Source of the DNA: Rubrivivax sp.
GTDB lineage: Bacteria > Pseudomonadota > Gammaproteobacteria > Burkholderiales > Burkholderiaceae_C
Assembly: GCA_016789955.1 (NCBI GenBank)
Contig: JAEUPB010000110.1
Coordinates: 1-64,000 of the forward strand
Length of the DNA: 64,000 nucleotides
Reading direction: 5' to 3'
The notes beneath the pieces are model-generated. The model was not told the DNA's origin, ran no database searches, and saw only the letters and a list, made by a program, of their open reading frames with translations. The translations under genes were made by a program, and so were the position numbers. Numbering within the stretch: the first letter of the stretch is position 1; each line of letters opens with the position of its first letter. Positions 42,447-51,019 of the stretch are shown here, in pieces.

Positions 42447-42946
42447 AGGGCGGCTGGCTGCAGCGGCGCATTCCAAACGCGCTGCGCGACGCGGCCGCGT
42501 TCGGCTTCCTGCCCGGCATCGTGCTCGTCGTGGCCGTGGACGTCGTGGCGCGCTACTTCTTCAACCGGCCGTACCAGTGGTCGCAGGAAGTGGCGTCGCT
42601 GCTGCTGCTGCTGGTGTTCGTGGCGGCCATTCCGTACACCAACGCCGACGACGGCCACATCCGCACCGAGTCGCTCTACGAGCGCTACGGCGTGCGCACC
42701 CGCGCGGTGGTGGACCTGCTGAGTGCGCTGTGCGGCGGCGCGTTCATGCTCGTCGTCAGCGGCTGGCAGCTGCGCGAACTGCCCGGCATGATCGACCGCG
42801 GCGAGGGCGCCGAGTTCGTCGCGCTGCCGTACTGGCCGATCAGCCTGTTCGTCGCGCTGTGCATGCTGTTCGGCGTGGTGCAGGTGGTGGTGCAGGCGTT
42901 GGGGCACGTGCGCACGATCGCCACCGGCGTGCGGGACGGGGCATGA
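42443..42946 (+). CDS. TRAP transporter small permease (DctQ family)
   Basis: A 167-residue protein with four hydrophobic helices, standard for DctQ. The conserved FNRPYQWSQEVASLLLLLVFVAAIPY spans the end of helix 1 and helix 2, with ARYFF before it and GHIRTES after. The start overlaps the receptor stop (ATGA), and the large permease starts 26 bp beyond its stop. Together with the large subunit it forms the sodium-coupled membrane complex. Confidence 0.93.
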   Translation: MKGGWLQRRIPNALRDAAAFGFLPGIVLVVAVDVVARYFFNRPYQWSQEVASLLLLLVFVAAIPYTNADDGHIRTESLYERYGVRTRAVVDLLSALCGGAFMLVVSGWQLRELPGMIDRGEGAEFVALPYWPISLFVALCMLFGVVQVVVQALGHVRTIATGVRDGA

Positions 42947-42971
42947 AGCACCTGGCGGACGAGGGGCTCGC

Positions 42972-44273
42972 ATGAGTCTCATCGCGGTGGGCTACATCGC
43001 GGTGGTCGCGATGCTGGCGCTGATCCTGCTCGGCATGCCGATCGGCTGGGCGATGGGCATCGTGGGTCTCGTCGGCGAGATCTACGTCACCGGCTTCACC
43101 GCGGCGGCGTCGAAGGTGAGCCTCACGCTGTGGGAGAACGGCACCACGTTCGTGTTCATCGCGCTGCCCCTCTTCCTGCTGATGGGGCAGCTCGCCTACC
43201 GCACCGGCATCACCGACGACCTCTACGACTGCATCAGCAAGTGGTTCGGCCACCTGCCCGGCGGCATCGCCGTCTCGGCGGTGCTGTCGAACGCGGCCTA
43301 CGGCGCGGTGACCGGCAGCAGCATCGCCTCGGTGGCCACGCTGGGGCCGATGGTCATGCCCGAGTTCCGCAAGTACCGCTACGACATGAGCCTGGCCACC
43401 GGCACGCTGGCCTCGGCCGGCACGCTGGCGGTGCTGGTGCCGCCGAGCACGCTGCTGGTGATCTACGGCGTTTGGACCGAGACCTCGATCGGCGACCTGT
43501 TCATGGCCGGCATCGTGCCCTGCGTGCTGCTGACGGTGGCGTACTGCGCGACGCTGGCGTTGTGGTGCGCGATCAGGCCCGAAGTCGGGCCGCCGGGGCA
43601 GCGGCATCCCTGGCCCGCACGCCTGGCGTCGCTGCGCAAGCTGCTGCCCGCCATCGCGGTGATCACCGTGGTGCTCGGCGGCATCTACGGCGGCGTGATG
43701 ACGCCCTCGGAGAGCGCGGCCGTCGGCGTGGTGGGCGTGCTCGGCATCGCCATCGCGATGCGGCGGCTCAAGGCCCGGGCGGTGGCCGAATCGCTGCGCC
43801 AGACCATCCAGACCTGCGGCATGGTGTTCGTGATCGTCGTCGCCGGCATCGTGTTCACGCGCTTCATGGTGCACACCAACGTCACCGCCGACTTCGTGGC
43901 GCTGATCAAGAGCTGGGACCTCGGCCGCGTGCAGCTGCTGCTGGCGATGCTGGTGCTGTACTTCATCCTCGGCACCGCGCTCGACGGGCTGGGCATGCTG
44001 ATCCTGAGCCTGCCGTTCGTGATGCCGCTGATGGCCACCGCGGGCATCGACAAGGTGTGGTTCGGCATCTTCCTGTGCGTGATGATGGAACTCGCCGCGG
44101 TCAGCCCGCCGGTGGGCATCACCGTCGCCGTGATGCGCAGCGTGGCGCCCGACGTGCCGACCAACGTGATCTTCCGCGGCTGCTACCCGTTCCTCGTGCT
44201 GACGATCCTGCTGACCTTCGCGCTGATCGCCTGGCCGGAGCTGGCGCTGTGGTTGCCGAGGGTGGCGCGATAG
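42972..44273 (+). CDS. TRAP transporter large permease (DctM family)
   Basis: A 433-residue polytopic protein, full length for DctM. Typical segments are GMPIGWAMGIVGLVG, FVFIALPLFLLMGQLAYRTG, LPGGIAVSAVLSNAAYGAVTGSS, PPSTLLVIYGV, GVMTPSESAAVGVVGVL and the late ELAAVSPPVGITVAVMRSV. It is the last gene of the rightward cluster and is convergent with a hydrolase gene 20 bp away. Confidence 0.95.
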   Translation: MSLIAVGYIAVVAMLALILLGMPIGWAMGIVGLVGEIYVTGFTAAASKVSLTLWENGTTFVFIALPLFLLMGQLAYRTGITDDLYDCISKWFGHLPGGIAVSAVLSNAAYGAVTGSSIASVATLGPMVMPEFRKYRYDMSLATGTLASAGTLAVLVPPSTLLVIYGVWTETSIGDLFMAGIVPCVLLTVAYCATLALWCAIRPEVGPPGQRHPWPARLASLRKLLPAIAVITVVLGGIYGGVMTPSESAAVGVVGVLGIAIAMRRLKARAVAESLRQTIQTCGMVFVIVVAGIVFTRFMVHTNVTADFVALIKSWDLGRVQLLLAMLVLYFILGTALDGLGMLILSLPFVMPLMATAGIDKVWFGIFLCVMMELAAVSPPVGITVAVMRSVAPDVPTNVIFRGCYPFLVLTILLTFALIAWPELALWLPRVAR

Positions 44274-44292
44274 GCCGCGGCTCGGCGGGCCT

Positions 44293-45648
44293 TCACTTCG
44301 GGTCCTGCAGCCACGCGCGCAGCGTGTGGAACCAGCCGTCGGCGTACTTCGTGCGCACGCGGCGGCCGTCGCGCACCACGAAGTCCTGCAGGCCGTGGTC
44401 GGCGTTCGGGTAGACCACCACGGTCACTGGTTTGCCCTGCGCGCGCAGCCGGGCCAGCACGTCGAGCGTGGGTTGCGGTGGCGCCTCGATGTCCCGGCCC
44501 GCCATCAGCCACAGCATCGGGATGCCGAGCCGCTCCAGCGTCGGCACCGGGTCGTAGAACGGCTGGAAGTGGTGCTGGAACATCTGCGGCGCCACGCGCT
44601 TGGCCTGCTCCAGGCCCATCTGCATCGTCACGCCCAGCCAGCTCCGCTGGCGCGCGGCCAGCGCGAACCAGGGGCGGCTCTTGGCGTGTTCGAGCCGCTG
44701 TTCGAAGTCGCTCCAGTCCTGGAAGCCCGACCGTGCCAGCGCGTGCAACGACGCGTTCAGCGCCTCGAACTCGGCCACCGAGGCGTCGTCCACGCCCGCT
44801 TCCTTCAGCTTCAGCGGCGCTTCCAGGCGATCCTCGTCGGCCATCGACATCGCGAGGCCGTAGCCCACCGCCACGTAGCGGATCGAAGGCTCCTTCAGCG
44901 CCGCCAGCGGGGCCACCCAGCCGCCTTGGCTGAAGCCCGCGAGGCCGATGCGCTGCGCATCGATGCCGGGCTGGGCCTGCAGCCAGCGCACGGCCGCCAC
45001 CACGTCGTCGGCCAGCACGCCGACGTGCTGCAGGTACTCACCCTGGGAGCAGCCCGTGCCGCGCTTGTCGAAGACGAGGGTGGCGATGCCGTGCGACGCG
45101 AGCAGGTGCGGCAGCCACTCCAGGCCCACCGACGGCACGGGGTCGGAACCATGCACGAAGACCACCGCCCGGCGCAGGCTGCCGCTGCCGGCAGCGGGCA
45201 TCGTCAGCCGGCCGCGCAGTTCGACGTCGCCGTTGCGAAAACTCGCCGGCCGGTCGACGAGCGCCAACCGACGCGCCACCGCGCGCGGCGCCGACGGCCC
45301 GTCGACGACCAGCGATTCGGCGCGGCCGCCCGCGCCGAGCCGGAACGCGTATCGATAGGCCACCGGATCGCCCGACTCGAGGTCGTCGCCGGACTCGAAC
45401 CTCGACGCTCCGGCCGGATGCAGCCGGTGGCTGCGGCCCGAGTCGAAGTGCGTGATGCGCCAGTGGCCGTCGGTGGCCGCGGGCACGACCGACATCAGCG
45501 CCCCGCGCGGCGTGCGGTAGGCGCCACCATAGGGAGCGTCGGGCGTGGCTGGGCAGGCGGGTGGCTGCTGCTTCGGCTGGGCGTGCGAGTCCGGCGCGGC
45601 GAGCGCCATCCACGCGACCAGCCACCAGGATGCCGTGGGTGTGCGCAT
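44293..45648 (-). CDS. Exported alpha/beta hydrolase (dienelactone hydrolase/peptidase-like)
   Basis: A 451-residue protein with a signal peptide (WWLVAWMALAAPDSHA). An N-terminal beta-rich accessory region (about 30-150) precedes the alpha/beta hydrolase domain: VVFVHGSDP oxyanion region, the TLVFDKRGTGCSQG strand-turn typical of S9/esterase families, nucleophile elbow GFSQGG, acid in AGRDIEAPP and His in NADHGLQDF. The ATG at 45648 is preferred because the longer in-frame start adds an Arg/Ala-rich stretch with no export logic. Probably a periplasmic esterase or peptidase; the substrate is unknown. Confidence 0.85.
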   Translation of the reverse strand: MRTPTASWWLVAWMALAAPDSHAQPKQQPPACPATPDAPYGGAYRTPRGALMSVVPAATDGHWRITHFDSGRSHRLHPAGASRFESGDDLESGDPVAYRYAFRLGAGGRAESLVVDGPSAPRAVARRLALVDRPASFRNGDVELRGRLTMPAAGSGSLRRAVVFVHGSDPVPSVGLEWLPHLLASHGIATLVFDKRGTGCSQGEYLQHVGVLADDVVAAVRWLQAQPGIDAQRIGLAGFSQGGWVAPLAALKEPSIRYVAVGYGLAMSMADEDRLEAPLKLKEAGVDDASVAEFEALNASLHALARSGFQDWSDFEQRLEHAKSRPWFALAARQRSWLGVTMQMGLEQAKRVAPQMFQHHFQPFYDPVPTLERLGIPMLWLMAGRDIEAPPQPTLDVLARLRAQGKPVTVVVYPNADHGLQDFVVRDGRRVRTKYADGWFHTLRAWLQDPK

Positions 45649-45784
45649 CCGGCGGACGCTACGCAGCCTCTGCCCGCCTCGCCACACGGCTCGGACCCGA
45701 CGCGCCGCGGCGCGACGAGCTGCAGCCGACGCCGACGAAGCGGGCGTGATCCGGACGGCGGCGTGCCGCTGCATACACTCGGCC

Positions 45785-46597
45785 ATGCTCGCCAACACCC
45801 GCATGTACTCGGTCAACCCCGCGACGAAGGCCGCGTGGCAGCAGGTGCTGCGCTGGTGCCTCCAGCGTGCGGACCTGGCCTGGCCGGTGATCGACCACGA
45901 TCCGCCAGCCTCGATCAGCGAGCTGTGGGCGCGCGGCGACCTCGGGGTGGTGCAGATGTGCGGCTTGCCGTTTTCCGTGCGCGACCCCGCGCCGCGGCTG
46001 ATCGCCGCACCGTTGCCGTCACCGGCCCGCTACGGCGGCCGTGCCGTCTACTTCAGCGACCTCGCCGTGCGTGCCGACGCGCCGTTCGAGCGCCTGGAGG
46101 ACACCTACGGCCGCCGCATCGGCTGGACGCTGCCCGATTCTCAGTCGGGCTACTTCGCGCTGCGGTACTTCCTGCAGCAGCAGCGCGCGGGCCGCCCCGA
46201 CCCCACGCAACCGCTGTACGGCGAAGTGGTGCCGCACCTCGTGAACCCGCGCGGCGTGATCCAGGCGCTGCTCGACGGCCGAATCGACGTCGGCCCGCTC
46301 GACAGCTACTCGCACGACCTGATCCGCCACACCGAGCCCGACATCGCGCGGCGCATCCGCGTGATCGCACAGACCACGCCGACCGCGATGCCGCCCTTCG
46401 TCTGCACCGATGCGAGCGCCTCCGACGACGACCTGCAGCGGCTGCGCACGGCCTTCTTGTCGGTGCACGCCGAGCCTACGCTCGGCGAGGCCCGCGCCAC
46501 CGTGCTGCTCGATCGTTTCGTCGCGATGCAGCCGGCCGACTATGCCCTCACGCGCCAGCGCCACGATGAGGTGCTGGCGGCGCCCGAGCGTTGGTGA
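45785..46597 (+). CDS. PhnD-like phosphate/phosphonate-binding protein without signal peptide
   Basis: A 270-residue protein of the PhnD-type periplasmic-binding fold (type 2). Typical elements are LGVVQMCGLPFS, the LEDTYGRRIGWTLPDSQSGYFALRYFL segment resembling the DLKGK-F...SGY ligand site, and a second-half LLDGRIDVGPLDSYSHDL. No signal peptide precedes the ATG at 45785 (MLANTRMYSVNP), so the protein is predicted cytosolic, unlike transporter receptors. No PhnC/PhnE genes are adjacent. It may be a ligand-sensing or enzyme-like derivative. The next gene begins 22 bp downstream and encodes a Bug receptor. Confidence 0.8.
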   Translation: MLANTRMYSVNPATKAAWQQVLRWCLQRADLAWPVIDHDPPASISELWARGDLGVVQMCGLPFSVRDPAPRLIAAPLPSPARYGGRAVYFSDLAVRADAPFERLEDTYGRRIGWTLPDSQSGYFALRYFLQQQRAGRPDPTQPLYGEVVPHLVNPRGVIQALLDGRIDVGPLDSYSHDLIRHTEPDIARRIRVIAQTTPTAMPPFVCTDASASDDDLQRLRTAFLSVHAEPTLGEARATVLLDRFVAMQPADYALTRQRHDEVLAAPERW

Positions 46598-46619
46598 ACC
46601 CCTGACCCCACGGAGATCC

Positions 46620-47597
46620 ATGTCCTTCGAACGACTCTCGACGCGGCTCGTCGCCGCCGTCTTCACCCTCGCGATGCTGCCGGCGACGGCGCTGGCGCAG
46701 GCCTGGCCGTCCAAGCCGATCCGCATCGTCGTGCCGTTCGCGGCCGGCGGCCCGTCGGACATGCTGCCGCGGCTCATCGCGCCACGCCTGGCGCAGGCGC
46801 TGGGCCAGCCGGTGGTGGTGGAGAACCGCCCCGGCGGCTCGGGCAACATCGGCATGGAGCTGGTGGCCAAGGCGGCGCCCGACGGCTACACCTTCGTCGT
46901 CGGGCCGAACGGCAACGTGGTCGTCAACCCGAACCTCTACGCGAAACTGCCGTACGACGTGAACCGCGACTTTGCGCCGGTCACGCTGGTGGCCGCGGTG
47001 CAGAACGTGCTGGTGGTCGGCGCGGACTCGAAGGCCCGCACCGTGGCCGACCTGATCGCGCAGGGCAAGGCGCGCCCGGGCGCACTGAGCTACGCCTCGC
47101 CCGGCAACGGCAGCCAGGCGCACATGGCGGCCGAGTACCTGAAGATGCTGGGCGGCATCTACGCGGTGCACATCCCGTACAACGGCGTGGGCGCGGCGCT
47201 GAACGACCTGCTGGGCGGGCGCATCGACTTCATGTTCGCGCAGACCTCCGCCGCGATGCCGCAGGTGCAGGCCGGGAAGCTGCGCGCGCTGGCCTTCGCG
47301 AGCAAGGAGCGGCTGGCGATCGACCCGTCATTGCCGATCGTCGCCGAGACGCTGCCCGGCTTCGAGGCGGTGTCGTGGTACGGGCTGCTCGCGCCGGCCG
47401 GCACGTCGCCGGAGGTCATCGCCCGCGTGCAGCAGGAAGTGGCCAAGGCCGTGCGCGTGCCCGAGATCGCCGAGAAGCTCGCCGGCATGGGCGCCGCTGC
47501 CGTGGCCAGCACCCCTGAGCAGTTCGCGCAGCAGATCCGTGGCGAGCAGGCACAGTACGCGAGGATCATCCAGCGCGCCGGGATCAAGGTGGAGTGA
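46620..47597 (+). CDS. Bug-family (TctC) tripartite tricarboxylate receptor
   Basis: A 325-residue periplasmic receptor with a clear signal peptide (AAVFTLAMLPATALAQA). The Bug signature is intact: WPSKPIRIVVPFAAGGPSD, LGQPVVVENRPGGSGNIG, AKAAPDGYTFVVGPNGN, the SYASPGNGSQAHMAAEYL region and HIPYNGVGAALNDLLGGRIDFMF. It binds carboxylates for TctAB-type transporters. It lies next to the PhnD-like gene and could serve the TctBA permease at 5543-7532, or none. Ligand unknown. Confidence 0.95.
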   Translation: MSFERLSTRLVAAVFTLAMLPATALAQAWPSKPIRIVVPFAAGGPSDMLPRLIAPRLAQALGQPVVVENRPGGSGNIGMELVAKAAPDGYTFVVGPNGNVVVNPNLYAKLPYDVNRDFAPVTLVAAVQNVLVVGADSKARTVADLIAQGKARPGALSYASPGNGSQAHMAAEYLKMLGGIYAVHIPYNGVGAALNDLLGGRIDFMFAQTSAAMPQVQAGKLRALAFASKERLAIDPSLPIVAETLPGFEAVSWYGLLAPAGTSPEVIARVQQEVAKAVRVPEIAEKLAGMGAAAVASTPEQFAQQIRGEQAQYARIIQRAGIKVE

Positions 47598-47628
47598 GGC
47601 GCCCGGCTGCCGCCGCGCGCAGCACTGC

Positions 47629-49494
47629 TCAGGCTGAGCGGACCTCGGCGGGGAACTGCCCCCAGGCCTGATTCAGCTGGCCGGTGGTCTTGGCGTCCTT
47701 CGCCACGGCCGCCAGCCAGGCCTGCATCGCCTTGCGCAGCGGCGCTCCGAGAGCCTTGGCGGTGTCGGCCGTCCACAAGCCGGCGGGGGAGACCTTGATC
47801 AGTGCGTCGAGCTCCCCCTTCTTCTGGACCAGCGCCGCGCGGACCTGCGCCGCGGCGATCAGCAACTCGATCTTCGCGCTGCGGCGATCGGTGGTCAGCG
47901 ACTGCTGCTTCTGCTGCAGCGCGAGCAATCGCGCCTTCGCATCGGCGGCGCTCAGCGTGCCCTGGCGCAGCTCGTCCTTGATCTTCTGGGTCTCGTCTCG
48001 GACCTTCTTGCCCGAGACCAGGCCGCTCACGGCGCGGCCGGTCTTGTCGGTCGACGAGAGCTTCGTCGGCAGGTCGGGCGGCGTGGCCAGCTTCGGATCG
48101 AGCCTGAAGACGTCCTCCAGGGCGAGGCGTGCCTTCAGGTACGCGACGCGCTCGACGGCGGCCTTGCCGTGGACCTGCGCGTCGTCGACCTGCGCGAGCG
48201 CCTTCAGCACGACCTGGCGGATGCCGGCCTTGACGGCCGCCTGCCGCTCGCCGTGGAACCGGACGTGCTTGGCGATGGCATCGGCGTGTGTCTCGCTCCC
48301 GCCGTGTTCCTCGTAGAGGTGCTTGTACAGCGCCTCCTCCAGCGTGGCGCTGCCGGCGATCCGCTTGTCGGCGAACGTCTTCCACGCGTCGTTCCCGGCC
48401 GCTGTCAGCCCGCTGGCTCCAGCCTTCGCGTTGTCCACGCAGCCCAGCGTCTTCGCCTTCGCATCGAAGAGGAAGTTGCCGCCGTTCCAGGCGCTCAGCA
48501 CGCGGTCGTGCATGCCGGTGATCAGGTCGGCGATGGCCACTCCGGCGAACGCCTCGACGCCCTCGTCCGAGGCGGCGAACTCGCTCAGTTCCCGTTGCTG
48601 CCCGGGTCGCGCGTCCTGCCGGGCCTTCATGCGTCCGTGAGCCGCCTCGGCGTCGCCGAGACGGATGTCGTCCAGCACGTCGGTGAGCGCCTCGGCCTGT
48701 GCGCGCACGACGTTGTCGCGCAGCCAGGCGATGGCCTGCCGGCGGGCTGCGTCGTCCGATGCGTCGGCGAGCTTCCGGATCGCTTCCGCGTGCTTCTTGA
48801 GGCTCGGCATGCGCGCGCAGTAGGCCTCGAGCTCGCCGATCGCGATCGGCCACGCGGTGTCCGGATCGAGGTCCTTGACCTCCTTGAGAAGCTTCAGCGC
48901 CATCTCTTCGCCTTCGGCATGATGCTTCGCCGGGAAGATCGCGGCCAGCGGCACGCCCTCGACGACGTCGGAGATCTGGCCCGCGTTGCGGCCATCCACG
49001 CCCTGGATGCCGAGCGATGCCGCGAGCTGTTGCGCATGGCCGTCGCCCTTCGACAAGGCCTTGATCAGCTTGGCCTTCTGCTCGTCGGACAGCAGCTTCG
49101 CGGCCGGGGCGCGGACTCCGGGCAGGCCGAGCCTGCCGATGAACTCCGACGCGGCCACGTGGTCGGCGGCCAGCTCGCTGCCGCCCTTGACGACGAACGT
49201 CCGGCCATCGATGTCCACGAGGGCGGTCTTCTTGTCCTTGCCGCCCTTGAGGCCGCGCTTCAGCACGATCGGGCCGTCGAAGTTGGGGGCCAGGGCCGGT
49301 GCAGCGGCCGGTTTCGGCAGCGATCGGCGCAACGCGGCGATCTGCAGACCGGAGCGGTCGGCGCGACGTCCGGCCGGCTGCACGTCGGCATCGCGAGCGG
49401 GCACGTCGTAGCCGACCTTGTTCGCCCAGTTGAGCGTGCGGCTTCCGATCGGCTGGCCGGGGGCGGCGGTGGTCGGGCGGGTGGGCGTGGTCAT
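47629..49494 (-). CDS. 621-residue protein with atypical kinase-like motifs (locus B)
   Basis: No named family recognised. Residues about 70-360 read like a small kinase-like fold: DIDGRTFVVKGG (candidate Lys103), ASEFIGRLGLP (candidate Glu117), an EGVPL hinge at 179-183, then IADLITGMHDR (321-331), a GGNFLFD loop with N340 and GCVDNAKAG with D354/N355. The HDR...N...DN order resembles the catalytic centre of FAM20, PI3K-like and HipA-like kinases. Residues 400-621 are helical and Ala/Lys-rich. There is no signal peptide. The ATG at 49494 has AAGGA upstream. It is the last gene of the leftward three-gene operon under the divergent STAND regulator. Kinase activity is inference; an effector or toxin role is possible. 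Confidence 0.78.
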   Translation of the reverse strand: MTTPTRPTTAAPGQPIGSRTLNWANKVGYDVPARDADVQPAGRRADRSGLQIAALRRSLPKPAAAPALAPNFDGPIVLKRGLKGGKDKKTALVDIDGRTFVVKGGSELAADHVAASEFIGRLGLPGVRAPAAKLLSDEQKAKLIKALSKGDGHAQQLAASLGIQGVDGRNAGQISDVVEGVPLAAIFPAKHHAEGEEMALKLLKEVKDLDPDTAWPIAIGELEAYCARMPSLKKHAEAIRKLADASDDAARRQAIAWLRDNVVRAQAEALTDVLDDIRLGDAEAAHGRMKARQDARPGQQRELSEFAASDEGVEAFAGVAIADLITGMHDRVLSAWNGGNFLFDAKAKTLGCVDNAKAGASGLTAAGNDAWKTFADKRIAGSATLEEALYKHLYEEHGGSETHADAIAKHVRFHGERQAAVKAGIRQVVLKALAQVDDAQVHGKAAVERVAYLKARLALEDVFRLDPKLATPPDLPTKLSSTDKTGRAVSGLVSGKKVRDETQKIKDELRQGTLSAADAKARLLALQQKQQSLTTDRRSAKIELLIAAAQVRAALVQKKGELDALIKVSPAGLWTADTAKALGAPLRKAMQAWLAAVAKDAKTTGQLNQAWGQFPAEVRSA

Positions 49495-49527
49495 GGTGTT
49501 CCTTCCGGGGTGTCAGGAGACGCGGTG

Positions 49528-51009
49528 TCAGGCTTGCAGCACGGCGGCGATGTCGTCGAGCGCCGTGCGCAGCGTGCGGCCGATGTGCAGCGGCACGCCG
49601 AGCGGGTTCTCGTCGGCGGCGGCGATCAGGCGGTTGCGGTCGAGGTCGACGCGGATGGCCTCGACCTGGCGCAGCGCGTCGGGCGCGTACTCGGGGCGCT
49701 CCGGGTCCTCGAAGGCGTCGAAGTCCTCGACCAGTTCGGCCACCGGCGCGAGCAGGCGCTCGATCGCCGCAAGCAGGTCGTCGGCCATGCGGTCGAGCTC
49801 GGGTTCATCGAGCTTGCGCAGCTCGACGACCAGCGCGCTCGCCTGCTCGACGGCGGCCTCGCTGGCGGTGTCCCACAGCGGCATGAGCGGCGCATAGGTC
49901 CGCACCGATGTGTCGCCGGTGGTGGCGGCGGCCGCGCCGAGCAGGTGCTCGGCCTCGCCGAGGCGCTCCTGGGCGGCCGCGAAGTCGCCGTTGCGGGCCT
50001 GCACGCCCGCCTCGCCGGCCAGCCGCTTGGCGGCCTGCGCCTGCGGGGTGTTGCCGGCCGCCGCCAACAGCGGCAGGAAGGCCTTGAGCCGGGTGGTGAA
50101 CGCGTGCAGCGGGTCGGTGGCCGGCGTCTGCGCACCGGGGGCCGCGGCGGCTGCGTCGTCGTCGAGCGCGGCCGCCTGCTCGAAGACGGTGCCGTCGGCG
50201 TTCCAGAGCACGATCCTGGTGACCCGGAAGCCGCTGGCCTTCACCGGGTCCCGCAGCTTCTTCACGAGTCCCGCCAGCGGCTTCTCGGGCTGCAGCATCA
50301 GCTCGGTGCCTTCCACCCACGCCGTGCCGCACGCGCCGGTCTTGACGCCGGTCTCGGCCTGCAGCGTGGTCATCAGCTTGCGCGCGCCGATCTTCGGATG
50401 CAGCGCGAGCACGCCGGGCTGCTTGTCGTGGCCGTCCACGCAGCCGAACTGCACGCGCCGCTCGGGGTCGCGCTTGCACAGGGTGAGTTGCATGAGCAGC
50501 CGCCTGGGGTCGAGCAGCGCGCTGCCGGCGTCGTCATCGTCGCCGCCAGCCGCGCCGGCGCCCCCGTTGCCCGGGGCCCGTGCAGCCAGCCCCGAGTGGG
50601 CGCGGTCGAATTCCTTGCGCAGGTCGAGCCCGCCGACGTCGATCGCTTCGGCGTAGCGCTTCGCGGCTTCGAGGATCGAGCGGGCCGCCTCCAGGCTCGC
50701 CTTGGCGGCGGACTTGTCCTTGGCGAGCTGCTGCGCGGCCGCGGTGACCTCGGTGGCCTCCCGCTTCAGCGGCAGCACCTGGCCGCGGTAGCTGCGCTCG
50801 CGTTCGGCAAACGCCTGTTCGAGCGCGGCGGGCGTCTCGCACGACCGCGACCAGCCGGCCGCGAGGGACTTCCAGTCGACGGCTTCGTGCTTGCGGAACA
50901 GCGACTTGAGCCGGGCCGGCAGCTCGCTGCCGGCAGGCAGGCTGCCCTTCCTCTTCTCCCAGTGGGTGGCGGTCAGGGCTTCGGGGCAGGGGTGGATGGC
51001 GTCGATCAC
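49528..51009 (-). CDS. 493-residue protein with DWK/LAKDK helical domain (locus B)
   Basis: No named family recognised. N-terminal residues about 13-50 (LTATHWEKRKGSLPAGSEL) lead into the helical domain with DWK at 45-47 and LAKDK at 95-99, which matches the 97-residue protein of locus A. A Gly/Asp-rich linker (145-162) follows, then a compact alpha/beta region (165-275; VQFGCVDGHDKQPGVLALHP, then GFRVTRIVLWNADGTVFEQ). The last 200 residues are helical, Ala/Leu/Glu-rich. Start is a GTG (51009) with GGAG 7 bases upstream. It lies between the 171-residue and kinase-like genes, 10 and 33 bp away. Probably a cytosolic structural or partner protein. Confidence 0.78.
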   Translation of the reverse strand: MIDAIHPCPEALTATHWEKRKGSLPAGSELPARLKSLFRKHEAVDWKSLAAGWSRSCETPAALEQAFAERERSYRGQVLPLKREATEVTAAAQQLAKDKSAAKASLEAARSILEAAKRYAEAIDVGGLDLRKEFDRAHSGLAARAPGNGGAGAAGGDDDDAGSALLDPRRLLMQLTLCKRDPERRVQFGCVDGHDKQPGVLALHPKIGARKLMTTLQAETGVKTGACGTAWVEGTELMLQPEKPLAGLVKKLRDPVKASGFRVTRIVLWNADGTVFEQAAALDDDAAAAAPGAQTPATDPLHAFTTRLKAFLPLLAAAGNTPQAQAAKRLAGEAGVQARNGDFAAAQERLGEAEHLLGAAAATTGDTSVRTYAPLMPLWDTASEAAVEQASALVVELRKLDEPELDRMADDLLAAIERLLAPVAELVEDFDAFEDPERPEYAPDALRQVEAIRVDLDRNRLIAAADENPLGVPLHIGRTLRTALDDIAAVLQA

Positions 51010-51019
51010 GTCGGGCTCC

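Noticed and set aside
45649-45784. Upstream extension of the exported hydrolase to 45816
   Set aside because: The extra 56 residues are Arg/Ala-rich and would bury the signal peptide; the ATG at 45648 gives a proper export signal.
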